Shown in pieces: positions 13,914 through 23,232 of a stretch of 33,907 bases of DNA. Where the stretch lies: NCBI GenBank assembly GCA_022842595.1, contig JALHPF010000045.1, positions 1-33,907 on the forward strand, in the 5' to 3' direction. Each line of letters begins with the position of its first letter. Position 1 is the first letter of the stretch. The notes beneath the pieces were generated by a model that saw nothing but the letters and a program-made list of their open reading frames with translations, was not told where the DNA came from and made no database searches. Origin of the DNA: Rubrivivax sp. GTDB lineage: Bacteria > Pseudomonadota > Gammaproteobacteria > Burkholderiales > Burkholderiaceae_C. Made by a program: the position numbers and the translations under genes.

Positions 13914-16832
13914 TCACCAGAACTGGTAGTTCGCGCTCAGGTTGAAGCGCCGGCCCAGGTGGCCTTGCAGGCCCGGGTCCCAGTAGGTGAAGGCGCCGGG
14001 GAAGCCGTCGCTGCGCCCGTAGTCGTTGGTCAGGTTGAACACCGTGGCCGACAGCGACAGGTTCTTCACCCCGGTGAAGGTGACGCCCAGGTCCAGCGTG
14101 CGTTCGGCGCCCACCTTGCAGACGCCGGCCTCGCGGCGCAGTCGCTCCGTGACCGTGGGGCTGGTGGCATTCAAGCAGGATGACGACGAAGCGGTCGAGA
14201 TCGGGTCGGTGTGGTTGGCACGCAGGAAGCTGTTCCAGGCGTCACCGCCATCCCAGCGCAACGTGAGGCTGGCACGGGTACGCGGGATGTCGATCGTCGA
14301 GGTGCCCACCAGCCGTTCGATGCTCGCGCCTTCCAGGACCAGGCGGTCATAGCGGCGGGTGTAGGTACCGGCCAGCTTCACGCTGAACTTGCCGATGGCA
14401 GTGGCCGGCAGGCGCAGGTTCAGGTCGTAGTCGATGCCGGCCGTCTTCGTCCACTTGTAGTTGCCGTAGGCGCGGGTCAACAGGATGATCGGGCCGCTGT
14501 TGGGCACGTTGGGCAGCCAGGTGGCGGGGTTGGGGTCGCGCACCACGGTTCCCGCCAGGTTGGCGTCGAGCACGTCGACACCGCGCTGCACGCGGATCTC
14601 GTCATTGCGCTCGAAATACCAGGCGTCCAGCGCCAGGTCGACTTCCTTGAACGGCTCGAACAACAGGCCCAGCGTGGCCGACTGCGAGGTCTCGGCCTTC
14701 AGGTTGCGGTTGGCCGCCACCACTGTGGGCATGTTGCCCGGCGTCGTAGTGCCGGCCGGCACGGCGGTGAAGTTCAGCACGTTGCAGTCGCGCGGCACGT
14801 TGACCAGTCCACCGGTGGTGACGAGCGCGGTGGTGTCGCAGCGCAGCCGGTCGAAGACTCGGCGTTCCTGGAAGTTGTTGAACGACAGCACGAAGGAGTC
14901 GCTGATCTGCGAAATCGAAGGCGCACGGAAACCCGTGGCTGCCGTGCCGCGGAACACCAGCATGCCCTTCATCGGCGTCCACTTGAAGCCGAGCTTGCCG
15001 GTGGTGGAGTTGCCGAAGTCGCTGTACTTCTCGGCACGCAGCGCGGCCTGGATTTCCAGGCTCTGCAGGACCGGCAGGCTCAGTTCGGTGAAGGCGGCGA
15101 AGACGTTGCGGTTGCCGCTGGCGCCGTTGGCCACCAGGCCGATGTAGTCGCCGGTGCCGTACGTGGCGTCGGGAACGGCCGAGAGCGTTTCGCGCCTGGC
15201 CTCCACGCCCGCTGCCAGCGCGGCCTGGCCGCCGGCCATCTTGAACAGGCTGCGGCTGGCGCGGAAGTCCAGGCTCGTGATTGTCGATTCGCCTTCGTTG
15301 GTGGCGGTGCCGGAAACGCTGGCAACGGCCTCGGGTGTATTGAAACGGCCGAAGCGGTAGGTGCCGCTGGCGATCGACGCGTTCAGCAGTGAACTGCGCA
15401 GCCGGCCTTCCTGTTCGCGGGTGTTGTCCTGGCGGCTGTAGACCAGCGCGCTGTCGAAGTCCCAGTCGCCCCAGCTGCCCGCCAGGCCGGTGGTGAAGCG
15501 CAGCGATTTCAGGGTGTTGATGTCGCCCAACGGCAGGTCTTCGAAGCGGTAGATCAGCTGGACCGTCTGCGCCGTGGGGGTGCCGTTGGTCGGGTTGTCC
15601 GGGTGGCCCACCGGCAGGATGATGGCGTCCTGGCGCAGGAAGGTGCCGTCGAGCTTGGGCCAGGTGGTGGCGGTGCGGTTGGCGGTGGTGGCCAGGGTCG
15701 TGGTCAGCGTCGTCGGCGAGCGCGTCTCGTTGGTCTTGGTCTGCGAGACCATCAGGTCGGCGAAGGCCGTGATGCTGCTGCTGACGGCAAAGGTGCCGCG
15801 CACCGTGGCGTTGATGCGCTCCTGCTCGGCAATGGCTTCGTCGGCGTTGTCCAGGTTGAAGCGGCATTGCCCGGTGCGCAGGCTGGCGGTGGTGGCCGTG
15901 AAGCCGGGCGGTCGTGTCGGCACCCCCTGACCCACGGTGTTCTCGGCAGGGCAGCCGGGCAGGGTTCCCAGGTAGTTGACCCCCGAGAGGTTGCTGTTGG
16001 CGACGCTGCTGCCGCCGATGGTGGTGTTGCCTGTCAGGCTGGCCGGCAGGCGGTAGTAGTTGCCATACAGCGAGGCCGTGGAATTGGGTGTGAAGCGCGA
16101 CAGCGCGCCGGTGGCGTTCAGGAAGGCGTCGTGCGCCGCCTGGTTGCCGCGGTCCTGAAGTTCCGAATGCATGACCCGATCACGGCGCGAGATCTCGACG
16201 CCGCCGAACACGTTGAAGCGCTGCGTGTCCATGTTGCCGAAGCCGAAGGTCAGGCCGGCGGTGGTGCTGGCGCCCACGCCCTGGTCGTTGGCACCGTAGG
16301 ACACGCTGGCCTCGGCGCCCTGGTAGTCCTTGCGCAGGATGTAGTTGACGACGCCGGCCATGGCGTCGCTGCCGTACAGCGCCGAAGCACCGTCCTTGAC
16401 GATCTCGATGCTGTCGATCGCGCCCTTGGGGATCGTGTTGACGCTGATCAGCGAGCCACGGCCGAAGTTGATGTCGACAGCCGCCACCGGCGCCAGGCGC
16501 CGGCCGTTGATCAACACCAGCGTGCTTTGCGAACCGAAGCCGCGCAAGGAGATCGTGGACAGGCCGCCGACGAAGCCGCTGGCGGCAGCGTCGGCCACCG
16601 AGCCGGTGTCGACCGCGCCGTTGGTGCGCAGCAGTTCCTCGACCGTGCCGCCGGAACGCTGGATGTCCTCGCGCGAGATGCGCTGCACGACCGACGGCGT
16701 GACGCGGTCCAGGCGCTTGATCAGGCTGCCGGTCACTTCGATGCGCTGCGGCGTCTGCCCGGCGTCCTGGGCCAGCGCGGGGTTCAGCACGGCGATCGCG
16801 GCCAGGGCGAGCAGATGATGTTTGGTTTTCAA
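13914..16832 (-). CDS. TonB-dependent outer-membrane receptor
   Basis: This 972-residue outer-membrane receptor would bring in a ligand using TonB energy. I choose the TTG at 16832: it gives an ideal signal peptide (MKTKHHLLALAAIAVLNPALAQ) in 22 residues and has GGAGGG 7 nt upstream. The ATG at 16910 would put 26 hydrophilic residues with several Cys in front. The plug domain (about 30-155) has VTGSLIKR, ISLRGFG, LVLINGRRLA and VNYILRKDY. The rest is a large beta barrel ending YQFW. Pairs of Cys occur in long predicted outer loops. The plug resembles receptors often tied to sugars or peptides rather than classic siderophore receptors, but the ligand is unknown. No operon partner is evident. 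gshA lies 137 bp upstream on the same strand. Confidence 0.93.
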   Translation of the reverse strand: MKTKHHLLALAAIAVLNPALAQDAGQTPQRIEVTGSLIKRLDRVTPSVVQRISREDIQRSGGTVEELLRTNGAVDTGSVADAAASGFVGGLSTISLRGFGSQSTLVLINGRRLAPVAAVDINFGRGSLISVNTIPKGAIDSIEIVKDGASALYGSDAMAGVVNYILRKDYQGAEASVSYGANDQGVGASTTAGLTFGFGNMDTQRFNVFGGVEISRRDRVMHSELQDRGNQAAHDAFLNATGALSRFTPNSTASLYGNYYRLPASLTGNTTIGGSSVANSNLSGVNYLGTLPGCPAENTVGQGVPTRPPGFTATTASLRTGQCRFNLDNADEAIAEQERINATVRGTFAVSSSITAFADLMVSQTKTNETRSPTTLTTTLATTANRTATTWPKLDGTFLRQDAIILPVGHPDNPTNGTPTAQTVQLIYRFEDLPLGDINTLKSLRFTTGLAGSWGDWDFDSALVYSRQDNTREQEGRLRSSLLNASIASGTYRFGRFNTPEAVASVSGTATNEGESTITSLDFRASRSLFKMAGGQAALAAGVEARRETLSAVPDATYGTGDYIGLVANGASGNRNVFAAFTELSLPVLQSLEIQAALRAEKYSDFGNSTTGKLGFKWTPMKGMLVFRGTAATGFRAPSISQISDSFVLSFNNFQERRVFDRLRCDTTALVTTGGLVNVPRDCNVLNFTAVPAGTTTPGNMPTVVAANRNLKAETSQSATLGLLFEPFKEVDLALDAWYFERNDEIRVQRGVDVLDANLAGTVVRDPNPATWLPNVPNSGPIILLTRAYGNYKWTKTAGIDYDLNLRLPATAIGKFSVKLAGTYTRRYDRLVLEGASIERLVGTSTIDIPRTRASLTLRWDGGDAWNSFLRANHTDPISTASSSSCLNATSPTVTERLRREAGVCKVGAERTLDLGVTFTGVKNLSLSATVFNLTNDYGRSDGFPGAFTYWDPGLQGHLGRRFNLSANYQFW

Positions 16833-16841
16833 AAGGGGTCC

Positions 16842-16847
16842 CTCCAC
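16842..16847 (-). promoter_or_regulatory. Ribosome-binding site that supports the TTG start of the TonB receptor
   Basis: The minus strand reads GGAGGGACCCCTTTTGAAA. GGAGGG is a strong Shine-Dalgarno sequence at the right distance from TTG and has no other start codon nearby. Confidence 0.65.
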
Positions 16848-16865
16848 GGACACACAACAGACATG

Positions 16866-16896
16866 GTTGTAACAAGCACGGCGCGTGCCATTGCAA
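16866..16896 (-). promoter_or_regulatory. Possible sigma70-like promoter of the TonB receptor gene
   Basis: On the minus strand TTGCAA (16896-16891) and TACAAC (16871-16866) are separated by 19 bp, slightly longer than ideal. A start near 16859 would leave a leader of about 27 nt containing the ribosome-binding site. This is suggestive only. Confidence 0.3.
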
Positions 16897-16969
16897 TCCC
16901 TGCCTGCCATGCCTGCCCCCCGTGGCTTCCCTGACGCGGTGGCGCGCCAGCAACGCCCCCGTCAAAGGC

Positions 16970-18505
16970 TCAGACCGTCAGACGCTCTGGCGACAGATAG
17001 GCCAGGCGGTAGGTCTCGAAGTCCACCGTCTCGGCGGCTTCCAGCGCCAGGCGTTCGGCCAGCGAGTCGCGCGCCATGGCTTCGAACTCGGCCTGCTGTT
17101 CGGCCGACCAGGGCAGGGCGCGCAGGTGGTTGTGGGTCTGCTCGGACTGGGCGCGCAGGAACGGCGTGTAGCCGCTGCCGAAGTCGGCCGTCATCGTGGC
17201 CAGCGCGCGCGCCGAAGGCAGGCTGTCGGGAGCGGCGATGCCGGCCCGCGCCGCGGCCAGGGCCTCGCCATAGGCCGTGCTGCCATGGGCATCGTCCAGG
17301 GCCTGGGCGATGGGCGCGCAGTCGGCCAGCAGTTCGCCGGCCCAGTCCATCAGCAGCACCGGGCGGCCGTGGCGTTCCAGTGCCAGCCCGGGCTCGCGGC
17401 CATGGCTGGCGGCGCGGTGCTGGTTGCGGCCGAGTTCGGCAATCTCCGCCGGCGTGTCGCGCGGGCTGTCGGCCAGCAGGCAGTGCAGCAGGAAGATGTC
17501 GAGGAAGCGGATGGTGGCGGCCTGGATGCCCACCGGCACGAACGGGTCCAGGTCCATGCAGCGCACTTCGACGTATTCGACGCCGCGCTCGCGCAGGGCG
17601 TGCAGCGGGCGCTCGCCGCTGCGGATGACACGCTTCGGGCGGATCGTGCCGTAGAACTCGTTCTCGATCTGCAGCAGCGTCGTGCCCAGCTGGTTGTATT
17701 CGCCACCGAGGTTGCGTACGCCGATCTTCTCGTAGGGCGGGTAGGGCCGGGTCAGTGCGTCGTGCAGGCTGGCGGCGTAGCTTTCCAGGCTGTTGTAGCT
17801 GACCGCGAGTTCAGCCTGGGCGTCGCTCTGGTACCCGAGCCGGCCCATGCGCAGGCTGGTGGCGTAGGGCATGCCCAGCGCACCCGTTTCAGGACCATCG
17901 CCCAGGCGCTGCAGCGGGTGGTCGCGCCCGGCGACGAAGCTGGGGCAGACGGCCGGGCTGGCGCCGAACAGCACCAGCAGCAGGAAGGCATGGCGGCGGA
18001 AGTTGCGGATGAGGGCGAAGTGTTCTTCGTTCGTCAGCCCCGGCAGCGACCAGTTGTAGTGGATGCCGCTGATCGTCTGCATGCGCCGGCCGTAGCGGTG
18101 GCCCAGGCCCATGCGGTAGACGCTCTTGGCGCGCGCCACGTTGCTGCTGCCGTAGCGGCCCAGCGGAATGGTCTCATCGGTGGGCAGGCCGCAGGGCATG
18201 CTGCCGACCCACAGGCGTTCGTCACCGACCTCGGCCAGGCTGCGCACGACGAACTGGTGGATGCGCGTGAGCTCGTCCAGGCAGTCCTCGACGCCGGCAT
18301 GCACGCCGGTGATCAGCTCGAGCTGGCTTTCGCTGAAGTCGGTGGTGATGCGCGGGTGCGTCAGCGGCGAACCCAGCGCAGCCGGGTGCGGCGTCAGCGC
18401 CAGCTGGCCGCTGGGAAGTGAGCGCAGGCTTTCTTTTTCAATCCCGCGGCGCATGGCGCGCAGGCGCTCGGCCGGCAGGGCCTGCAGTCGTCGTTGAAGC
18501 GTCAT
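16970..18505 (-). CDS. gshA: Glutamate-cysteine ligase
   Basis: This 511-residue protein catalyses ATP-dependent joining of glutamate and cysteine, the first step of glutathione synthesis. The length is close to the E. coli enzyme (518). Family hallmarks are GIEKESLR near residue 21, ITTDFSESQLELIT (about 53-66), SGIHYNWSLP, YEKIGVRNLGGEYNQLG and VEYVEVRCMDLDPF. The ATG at 18505 starts TLQRRLQALP in line with relatives. The frame continues upstream to 19732, but that overlaps the divergent molybdenum hydroxylase gene and is not coding. It is transcribed alone. The second enzyme (gshB) is not in the window. Confidence 0.95.
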   Translation of the reverse strand: MTLQRRLQALPAERLRAMRRGIEKESLRSLPSGQLALTPHPAALGSPLTHPRITTDFSESQLELITGVHAGVEDCLDELTRIHQFVVRSLAEVGDERLWVGSMPCGLPTDETIPLGRYGSSNVARAKSVYRMGLGHRYGRRMQTISGIHYNWSLPGLTNEEHFALIRNFRRHAFLLLVLFGASPAVCPSFVAGRDHPLQRLGDGPETGALGMPYATSLRMGRLGYQSDAQAELAVSYNSLESYAASLHDALTRPYPPYEKIGVRNLGGEYNQLGTTLLQIENEFYGTIRPKRVIRSGERPLHALRERGVEYVEVRCMDLDPFVPVGIQAATIRFLDIFLLHCLLADSPRDTPAEIAELGRNQHRAASHGREPGLALERHGRPVLLMDWAGELLADCAPIAQALDDAHGSTAYGEALAAARAGIAAPDSLPSARALATMTADFGSGYTPFLRAQSEQTHNHLRALPWSAEQQAEFEAMARDSLAERLALEAAETVDFETYRLAYLSPERLTV

Positions 18506-18542
18506 ACGGGGTCGAAGGACAGGTGAGCGGGCCGCAAGGTTA

Positions 18543-18564
18543 AGCGCAAGCGGATTTTTGCGCT
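18543..18564. promoter_or_regulatory. Inverted repeat between gshA and the molybdenum hydroxylase gene
   Basis: AGCGCAA (18543-18549) and TTGCGCT (18558-18564) form a 7-bp perfect inverted repeat around GCGGATTT, in the 151-bp divergent gap 18506-18656. It could be an operator. Which gene it would serve is not clear, and short GC-rich palindromes arise by chance. Confidence 0.3.
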
Positions 18565-18656
18565 GACGCGCCCAGGCTTGACCCGGAACTGAAGCGCGGC
18601 GCGGCTGGGCGGCCCTGCCTACCGGCGGGGCTGGCGGGGCCGCCAGAATCGGCCGC

Positions 18657-20975
18657 ATGACAAAGCGCCGCCGTTTCATCCTGGGCACATTGGCCGCCAC
18701 CGGCGCGCTGGCGCTGGGCTGGTCGCTGCTGCCGCCGCGCCAGCGGCTGGTCACCAGCGAGCCGCTGCCGTTGGCCGAAGGCGAACAGGCGCTCGGCGGC
18801 TGGCTGAAGATCAGCGCCGACGACCGGGTGCGGGTGGTGATGCCGAAGTCGGAGATGGGCCAGGGCGTGCACACCGGCCTGGCGATGGTGCTGGCCGACG
18901 AGCTCGACGCCGACTGGGCCCGCGTCGACATCACCGCCGCCCCCATCGACCGCATCTTCAACAACCAGGCGACGGTGCTGGAGAACCTGCCCTTCCACCC
19001 CGACGACGACGGCGTCGTGAAGCGCACGGCGTTGTGGCTGACGGCCAAGACCATGCGCGAGGTCGGCGAGATGGTCACCGGCGGCAGCAGCAGCATCAAG
19101 GACCTGTGGTGGCCGATGCGCCAGGCCGGCGCGAGCGCACGGGCGATGCTGGCCGGCGCCGCCGCCCAGGCCTGGGGTGTGCCTGTGGCCGAAGTGCAGG
19201 TGGCGCGCGGCGTGCTCAGCCACCCGGGCAGCGGGCGCAGCGCGCGCTTCGGCGAGATGGCCGCCGCGGCCGCGCGGCTGCCGCTGGCCGACGACGCGCC
19301 GCTGAAGACGCCGGCGCAGTTCACGCTGATCGGCCAGCCCCTGCCGCGCCTGGAAGCCCAGGCCAAGAGCGACGGCAGCGCCGTCTTCGGGCTCGACGTG
19401 CGGCTGCCCGGCATGCTGTATGCCAGCGTGGTGATGTGTCCGACGCTGGGCGGCCGCGTCGCCGGCTTCGACGCCACCGCGGCGCAGGCCCTGCCCGGCG
19501 TGAAGCAGGTGCTGGCCGTCGATGGCCACCAGGGCGGCACCGCCGGCGTGGCCGTGGTCGCCGACACGGCCTGGCGCGCGCTCAAGGCCGTGCGTGCTTT
19601 GAAGGTGCAATGGCAGGACGACGCCGCCAGCACGCCGGCCGCCGGTTTCGGCAGCGCCGAGGCGCTCGACACCCTGGCCCGCCAGCTCGATACCGACACC
19701 GGCACCGCCCTCTTCAGCCGCGGCGACACCAAGGCGGCGCTGAAGGGCGCGGCGAAGACACTGCAGGCCGAGTACCGCGCGCCCTACCTCGCCCACGCCA
19801 CGCTCGAGCCGCAGAACTGCACGGTGGTGCTGAAGGACGGCCGCGCCACGGTCTGGGCCCCGACGCAGATTCCCGGCATCGCGCGCGACGCGGTGGCGCG
19901 GGTGCTCGGTATCGATGCCGAGGCCGTGACGATGAATGTCACGCTGCTCGGCGGCGGCTTCGGCCGGCGGCTGGAAGCCGACTTCATCGCCCAGGCCGCC
20001 GCCGTGGCGCGTGATGCCGCCGCCGCCAACCCCGCCCTGGCCGGCATGCCGCTGCAGCTGTTCTGGAGCCGCGAGGAAGACACCCGCCACGACTTCTACC
20101 GCCCCGCCGCGGTGGCCCGCCTGCAGGCCGGGCTGGACGCGCAGGGCCGGCTGGTGGCCTGGCAGCAGGTCTCGGCCGGGCCGACGATCCTGCCCGGGGT
20201 GATGCAGCGCCACTTCGGCCTGCCGGCGGGGCTGATCGCCCTGTCGCCCGACAAGACCGCGCTCGAAGGCGCGTTCGACCAGCCCTACGAGTGGCCGGCA
20301 GCGCGCATTGCGCACGCCGCCGCCGCCAGCCCCATCCCGGTGGGCTTCTGGCGCGCGGTCGGCCATTCGCACCAGGCCTTCTTCAAGGAAGGCTTCATCG
20401 ACGAGGCCGCCCACGCCGCCGGGCAGGACCCGCTGGCCTTTCGCGCCGCGCTGCTGCTGCAGCACCCGCGCCACCTGGCGGTGCTGCAGGCGGCGGCCAA
20501 GCTGGCCGGCTGGGGCACGCCACTGGCAGACACCGCCGACGGCGCGCCGCAGGCCCGCGGCATCGCGCTGCACCACAGCTTCGGCAGCGTGGTGGCGCAG
20601 GTCGCGCGCGTTTCCCTGGGACCCGACCGGACCTTGCGCGTGCACCACGTGGCCTGCGCCATCGACTGCGGCACGCCGGTCAACCCGAACCTGATCCGCC
20701 AGCAGATGGAAGGCGGCGTGCAGTTCGGCCTGTCGGCGGCGCTCTACGGTGGCGTCGACATCGTGCGGGGCCAGGTCCAGCAGAGCAACTTCCACGACCT
20801 GCCGCAGCTGCGCCTGGCGCAGGCACCCGAGGTCGAGACCGTGATCCTGCCGAGCAGCGCCCACCCCGAAGGCGTGGGCGAGCCGGTGATGACCTGCATC
20901 GCCCCGGCGGTGGCCAACGCGGCGTTCGCGCTGACGGGTCAGCGCTTGCGTTCGCTGCCGCTGCGGCTGGGCTGA
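18657..20975 (+). CDS. Molybdenum hydroxylase large subunit (xanthine dehydrogenase/IorB-like), Tat-exported
   Basis: This 772-residue molybdopterin-binding subunit is of the aldehyde oxidase/isoquinoline 1-oxidoreductase beta type. The N-terminus KRRRFILGTLAATGALALGW is a twin-arginine signal, so it should act in the periplasm. GQGVHTGLAMVLADEL, LGGGFGRRLEADF, FWRAVGHSHQAFF and the C-terminal EGVGEP (catalytic Glu742) match the cofactor-binding and active-site regions. The partner with two [2Fe-2S] clusters, usually adjacent, is absent on either side. Its neighbours are gshA (divergent) and a YbjQ protein (convergent). It therefore needs a partner from elsewhere. A triheme cytochrome c of the type that serves such enzymes sits at the right end of the window. 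The substrate (N-heterocycle or aldehyde) cannot be told. Confidence 0.92.
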   Translation: MTKRRRFILGTLAATGALALGWSLLPPRQRLVTSEPLPLAEGEQALGGWLKISADDRVRVVMPKSEMGQGVHTGLAMVLADELDADWARVDITAAPIDRIFNNQATVLENLPFHPDDDGVVKRTALWLTAKTMREVGEMVTGGSSSIKDLWWPMRQAGASARAMLAGAAAQAWGVPVAEVQVARGVLSHPGSGRSARFGEMAAAAARLPLADDAPLKTPAQFTLIGQPLPRLEAQAKSDGSAVFGLDVRLPGMLYASVVMCPTLGGRVAGFDATAAQALPGVKQVLAVDGHQGGTAGVAVVADTAWRALKAVRALKVQWQDDAASTPAAGFGSAEALDTLARQLDTDTGTALFSRGDTKAALKGAAKTLQAEYRAPYLAHATLEPQNCTVVLKDGRATVWAPTQIPGIARDAVARVLGIDAEAVTMNVTLLGGGFGRRLEADFIAQAAAVARDAAAANPALAGMPLQLFWSREEDTRHDFYRPAAVARLQAGLDAQGRLVAWQQVSAGPTILPGVMQRHFGLPAGLIALSPDKTALEGAFDQPYEWPAARIAHAAAASPIPVGFWRAVGHSHQAFFKEGFIDEAAHAAGQDPLAFRAALLLQHPRHLAVLQAAAKLAGWGTPLADTADGAPQARGIALHHSFGSVVAQVARVSLGPDRTLRVHHVACAIDCGTPVNPNLIRQQMEGGVQFGLSAALYGGVDIVRGQVQQSNFHDLPQLRLAQAPEVETVILPSSAHPEGVGEPVMTCIAPAVANAAFALTGQRLRSLPLRLG

Positions 20976-20993
20976 AGCCGCGCGCCCCGGGGC

Positions 20994-21353
20994 TCAGGCC
21001 ACCTTCACCGCCGTGCCGCTGACGGCGACCATCATCATGCCGTTGGTCTCGCCCATCACCTCGTAGTCGAAGTCGATGCCGACGATGCCGTTGGCGCCGA
21101 TCTCGCGCGCCGCCGACTTCATCTCTTCGAGCGCCGCTTCACGCGCCCCGGCCAGGGCTCGTTCGTAGCCGCCGGCACGGCCGCCGACGACGTCGCGCAC
21201 CGAGGAGAACATGTCGCGGAAGATGTTCGCGCCGATGATCGCCTCGCCATTGACGAGGCCGAGAAAAGCTTCGATGCGCACCCCGCCCATGTCGGGCCCG
21301 GGCACGATCGTGGCCAGGAAGAAGTCGTCGTCGGATTTCGAGAACCAGCCCAT
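20994..21353 (-). CDS. YbjQ/UPF0145-family protein
   Basis: This 119-residue protein belongs to the small YbjQ family, often labelled heavy-metal binding though the biochemical role is unsettled. Typical features are IIGANIFRDMFSSVRDVVGGRAGGYE and a C-terminal core AREIGANGIVGIDFDYEVMG. The latter resembles the repeated strands that let family members assemble into oligomeric rings. The ATG at 21353 is preceded by AGGA and begins at the family-like MGWFSKSDDD. Longer frames would enter the divergent DUF885 gene. No regulator or metal transporter is adjacent. Confidence 0.88.
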   Translation of the reverse strand: MGWFSKSDDDFFLATIVPGPDMGGVRIEAFLGLVNGEAIIGANIFRDMFSSVRDVVGGRAGGYERALAGAREAALEEMKSAAREIGANGIVGIDFDYEVMGETNGMMMVAVSGTAVKVA

Positions 21354-21416
21354 GGTGTCCTGCCTGCGCGTGTTGAACGGAAACGCGACGATAGCCGCGC
21401 GCCTAGACTCGGGCGC

Positions 21417-23222
21417 ATGCATGCCATTCCACACACGATGCCACGTTCCATTCCGCAAACATTAGCCCGCCTCGCGGCGGCCCTGGTCGTTGCGCTGGCC
21501 GCCGGCTGCGCCGTCACGCCACCCGCCCAGCCCTTCGATGCCTGGAGCGAGAGCTTTGCCGCCAACTGGGTGCGCCTGTCGCCGGAACGCGCCACCTTCA
21601 GCCAGTACTTCCAGGGCGCTGAGCAGGACACGCTGGACGGCCAGCTGAGCCCGCAGAACGCCGAGCGCCGCGAGCGTGAACTCAGCCTGGCCCGCCAAGG
21701 CCTGGCCATGCTCGACCGCTATCTGGCCGGCGCGCTGACCGCCGACCAGCGCAACGCCGCGCTGACCATGCAGTGGAGCCTGCAGCGCAGCCTGGCCGGC
21801 GCCGAATTCGAGGACCTCAACTTCCCCTTCAACCAGCTCGGCGGCCTGCAGGTGCGCAGCGTCAACCTGCTCACGCAGAGCCACCCGCTGCGCCGGCCAG
21901 GCGACGTGCAGAGCTACCTGTCGCGGCTTTCGCAGCTGCCGGCACGGGTGGACGAGGCCATCGCCCGCAGCCGCACGGCCGCGGCCCGCGGCGTGCTGCC
22001 GCCGCGCTTCATCCTCGAACGTGGGCGCGGCCAGATCGAGGCCTTCCTGAAGTCCCCGCCTTCGGACAACCTGTTCGTCACCGCCCTGGCCAGCCGCACC
22101 GAGAAGATGGCCGGCCTGTCGGTGCAGGACCGCAGCAGCGCACTGCAGCAGGCGCAGACCCTCGTCACCGACGGCGTGCGCCCGGCCTTCGAAAGGGCGC
22201 TGGCGCTGATGAACGAACTGCATCCGCGCACCACCGACGACGCCGGCCTGTGGCGCCTGCCGGGCGGCGAGCGCGCCTATGCCCAGGCGCTGGCCGCCAA
22301 TACCACCACGCCCATGTCGGCCGACGAGATCCACACCATCGGCCTGCGCGAGGTGGCGCGCATCGAAGGCGAGATGGACCGCGTGCTGAAGACCCTGGGC
22401 CGCAGCCAGGGCAGCGTGCGTGAGCGCATGGCCGCGCTGCGCACCGAACTGCAGCCGCCGGCCGACCCCGACCCGCGGCCGATGCTCATTGCCCGCTTCA
22501 CCGACTATGTGCGTGAAGCGCAGCAGCGCGCGGCGCCGCTGTTCAACATCACACCGCGGGCGCCGGTGGAAGTACAGCGCGTGCCGGCGCTGACCGAACG
22601 CACCGCCAGCGCCTACTACACCACGCCCACGCCCGACGGCACGCGCCCGGGCATCTTCTGGGCGCCGCTGCCCGGCCCTGCGTTCAACGTCATGGGCATG
22701 AAGAGCCTGGCCATTCACGAGGCCGTGCCCGGCCACCATTTCCAGCTGGCCCTGCAGCAGGAACAGGCCGGATTGCCGCGCTGGCGCCAGCAGCGCATCT
22801 TCGGCGGCGGCAGCGCGCATGCCGAGGGCTGGGCGCTGTACGCCGAACGCCTGGCCATCGACGAAGGCTGGTACGCCGGCGAGCCGCAAGCCTTGCTGGG
22901 CGCACTGGACTCGCAGCTGTTCCGCGCCCGCCGGCTGGTCGTCGACACCGGCCTGCACGCCAAGCGCTGGACGCGCCAGCAGGCCATCGACTACGGCATC
23001 TCGGTGTCCGAAGTCGAGCGTTATGTCGTCAACCCCGGCCAGGCCTGCGCCTACATGATCGGCATGCTGCATATCCTGGCGCTGCGCGAGGAAGCGAAGG
23101 TGGCACTGGGCGCGAGATTCAGCCTCCCGGCCTTCCACGACGTGGTGCTGAAGACCGGCTCGGTGCCGCTGGACGTGCTGAGCAGCGTGGTGCGGCAGTG
23201 GGTGAAGACGCAGCAGGCATGA
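21417..23222 (+). CDS. DUF885-family metallopeptidase-like lipoprotein
   Basis: This 601-residue secreted protein has a lipobox-like signal (ALVVALAAGCAV). An HExxPGHH zinc motif (HEAVPGHHF, His434, Glu435, His440/441) and the downstream EGWALYAERLA are hallmarks of the DUF885 family, thought to be zinc-dependent peptidases. The N-terminal half is mainly helical. The start could be the ATG at 21417 or the one at 21438 (MPRSIPQTLARL), which gives a tidier signal peptide. Neither has a strong ribosome-binding site. The next gene begins 10 bp after the stop, so the two probably share a transcript. Confidence 0.9.
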   Translation: MHAIPHTMPRSIPQTLARLAAALVVALAAGCAVTPPAQPFDAWSESFAANWVRLSPERATFSQYFQGAEQDTLDGQLSPQNAERRERELSLARQGLAMLDRYLAGALTADQRNAALTMQWSLQRSLAGAEFEDLNFPFNQLGGLQVRSVNLLTQSHPLRRPGDVQSYLSRLSQLPARVDEAIARSRTAAARGVLPPRFILERGRGQIEAFLKSPPSDNLFVTALASRTEKMAGLSVQDRSSALQQAQTLVTDGVRPAFERALALMNELHPRTTDDAGLWRLPGGERAYAQALAANTTTPMSADEIHTIGLREVARIEGEMDRVLKTLGRSQGSVRERMAALRTELQPPADPDPRPMLIARFTDYVREAQQRAAPLFNITPRAPVEVQRVPALTERTASAYYTTPTPDGTRPGIFWAPLPGPAFNVMGMKSLAIHEAVPGHHFQLALQQEQAGLPRWRQQRIFGGGSAHAEGWALYAERLAIDEGWYAGEPQALLGALDSQLFRARRLVVDTGLHAKRWTRQQAIDYGISVSEVERYVVNPGQACAYMIGMLHILALREEAKVALGARFSLPAFHDVVLKTGSVPLDVLSSVVRQWVKTQQA

Positions 23223-23232
23223 GGCTTGGCGC

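Noticed and set aside
18540..20864. Open frame of 774 codons opposite the molybdenum hydroxylase
   Set aside because: It is the mirror frame of a well-supported gene, with repetitive Arg/His/Gln composition and no recognisable domain.
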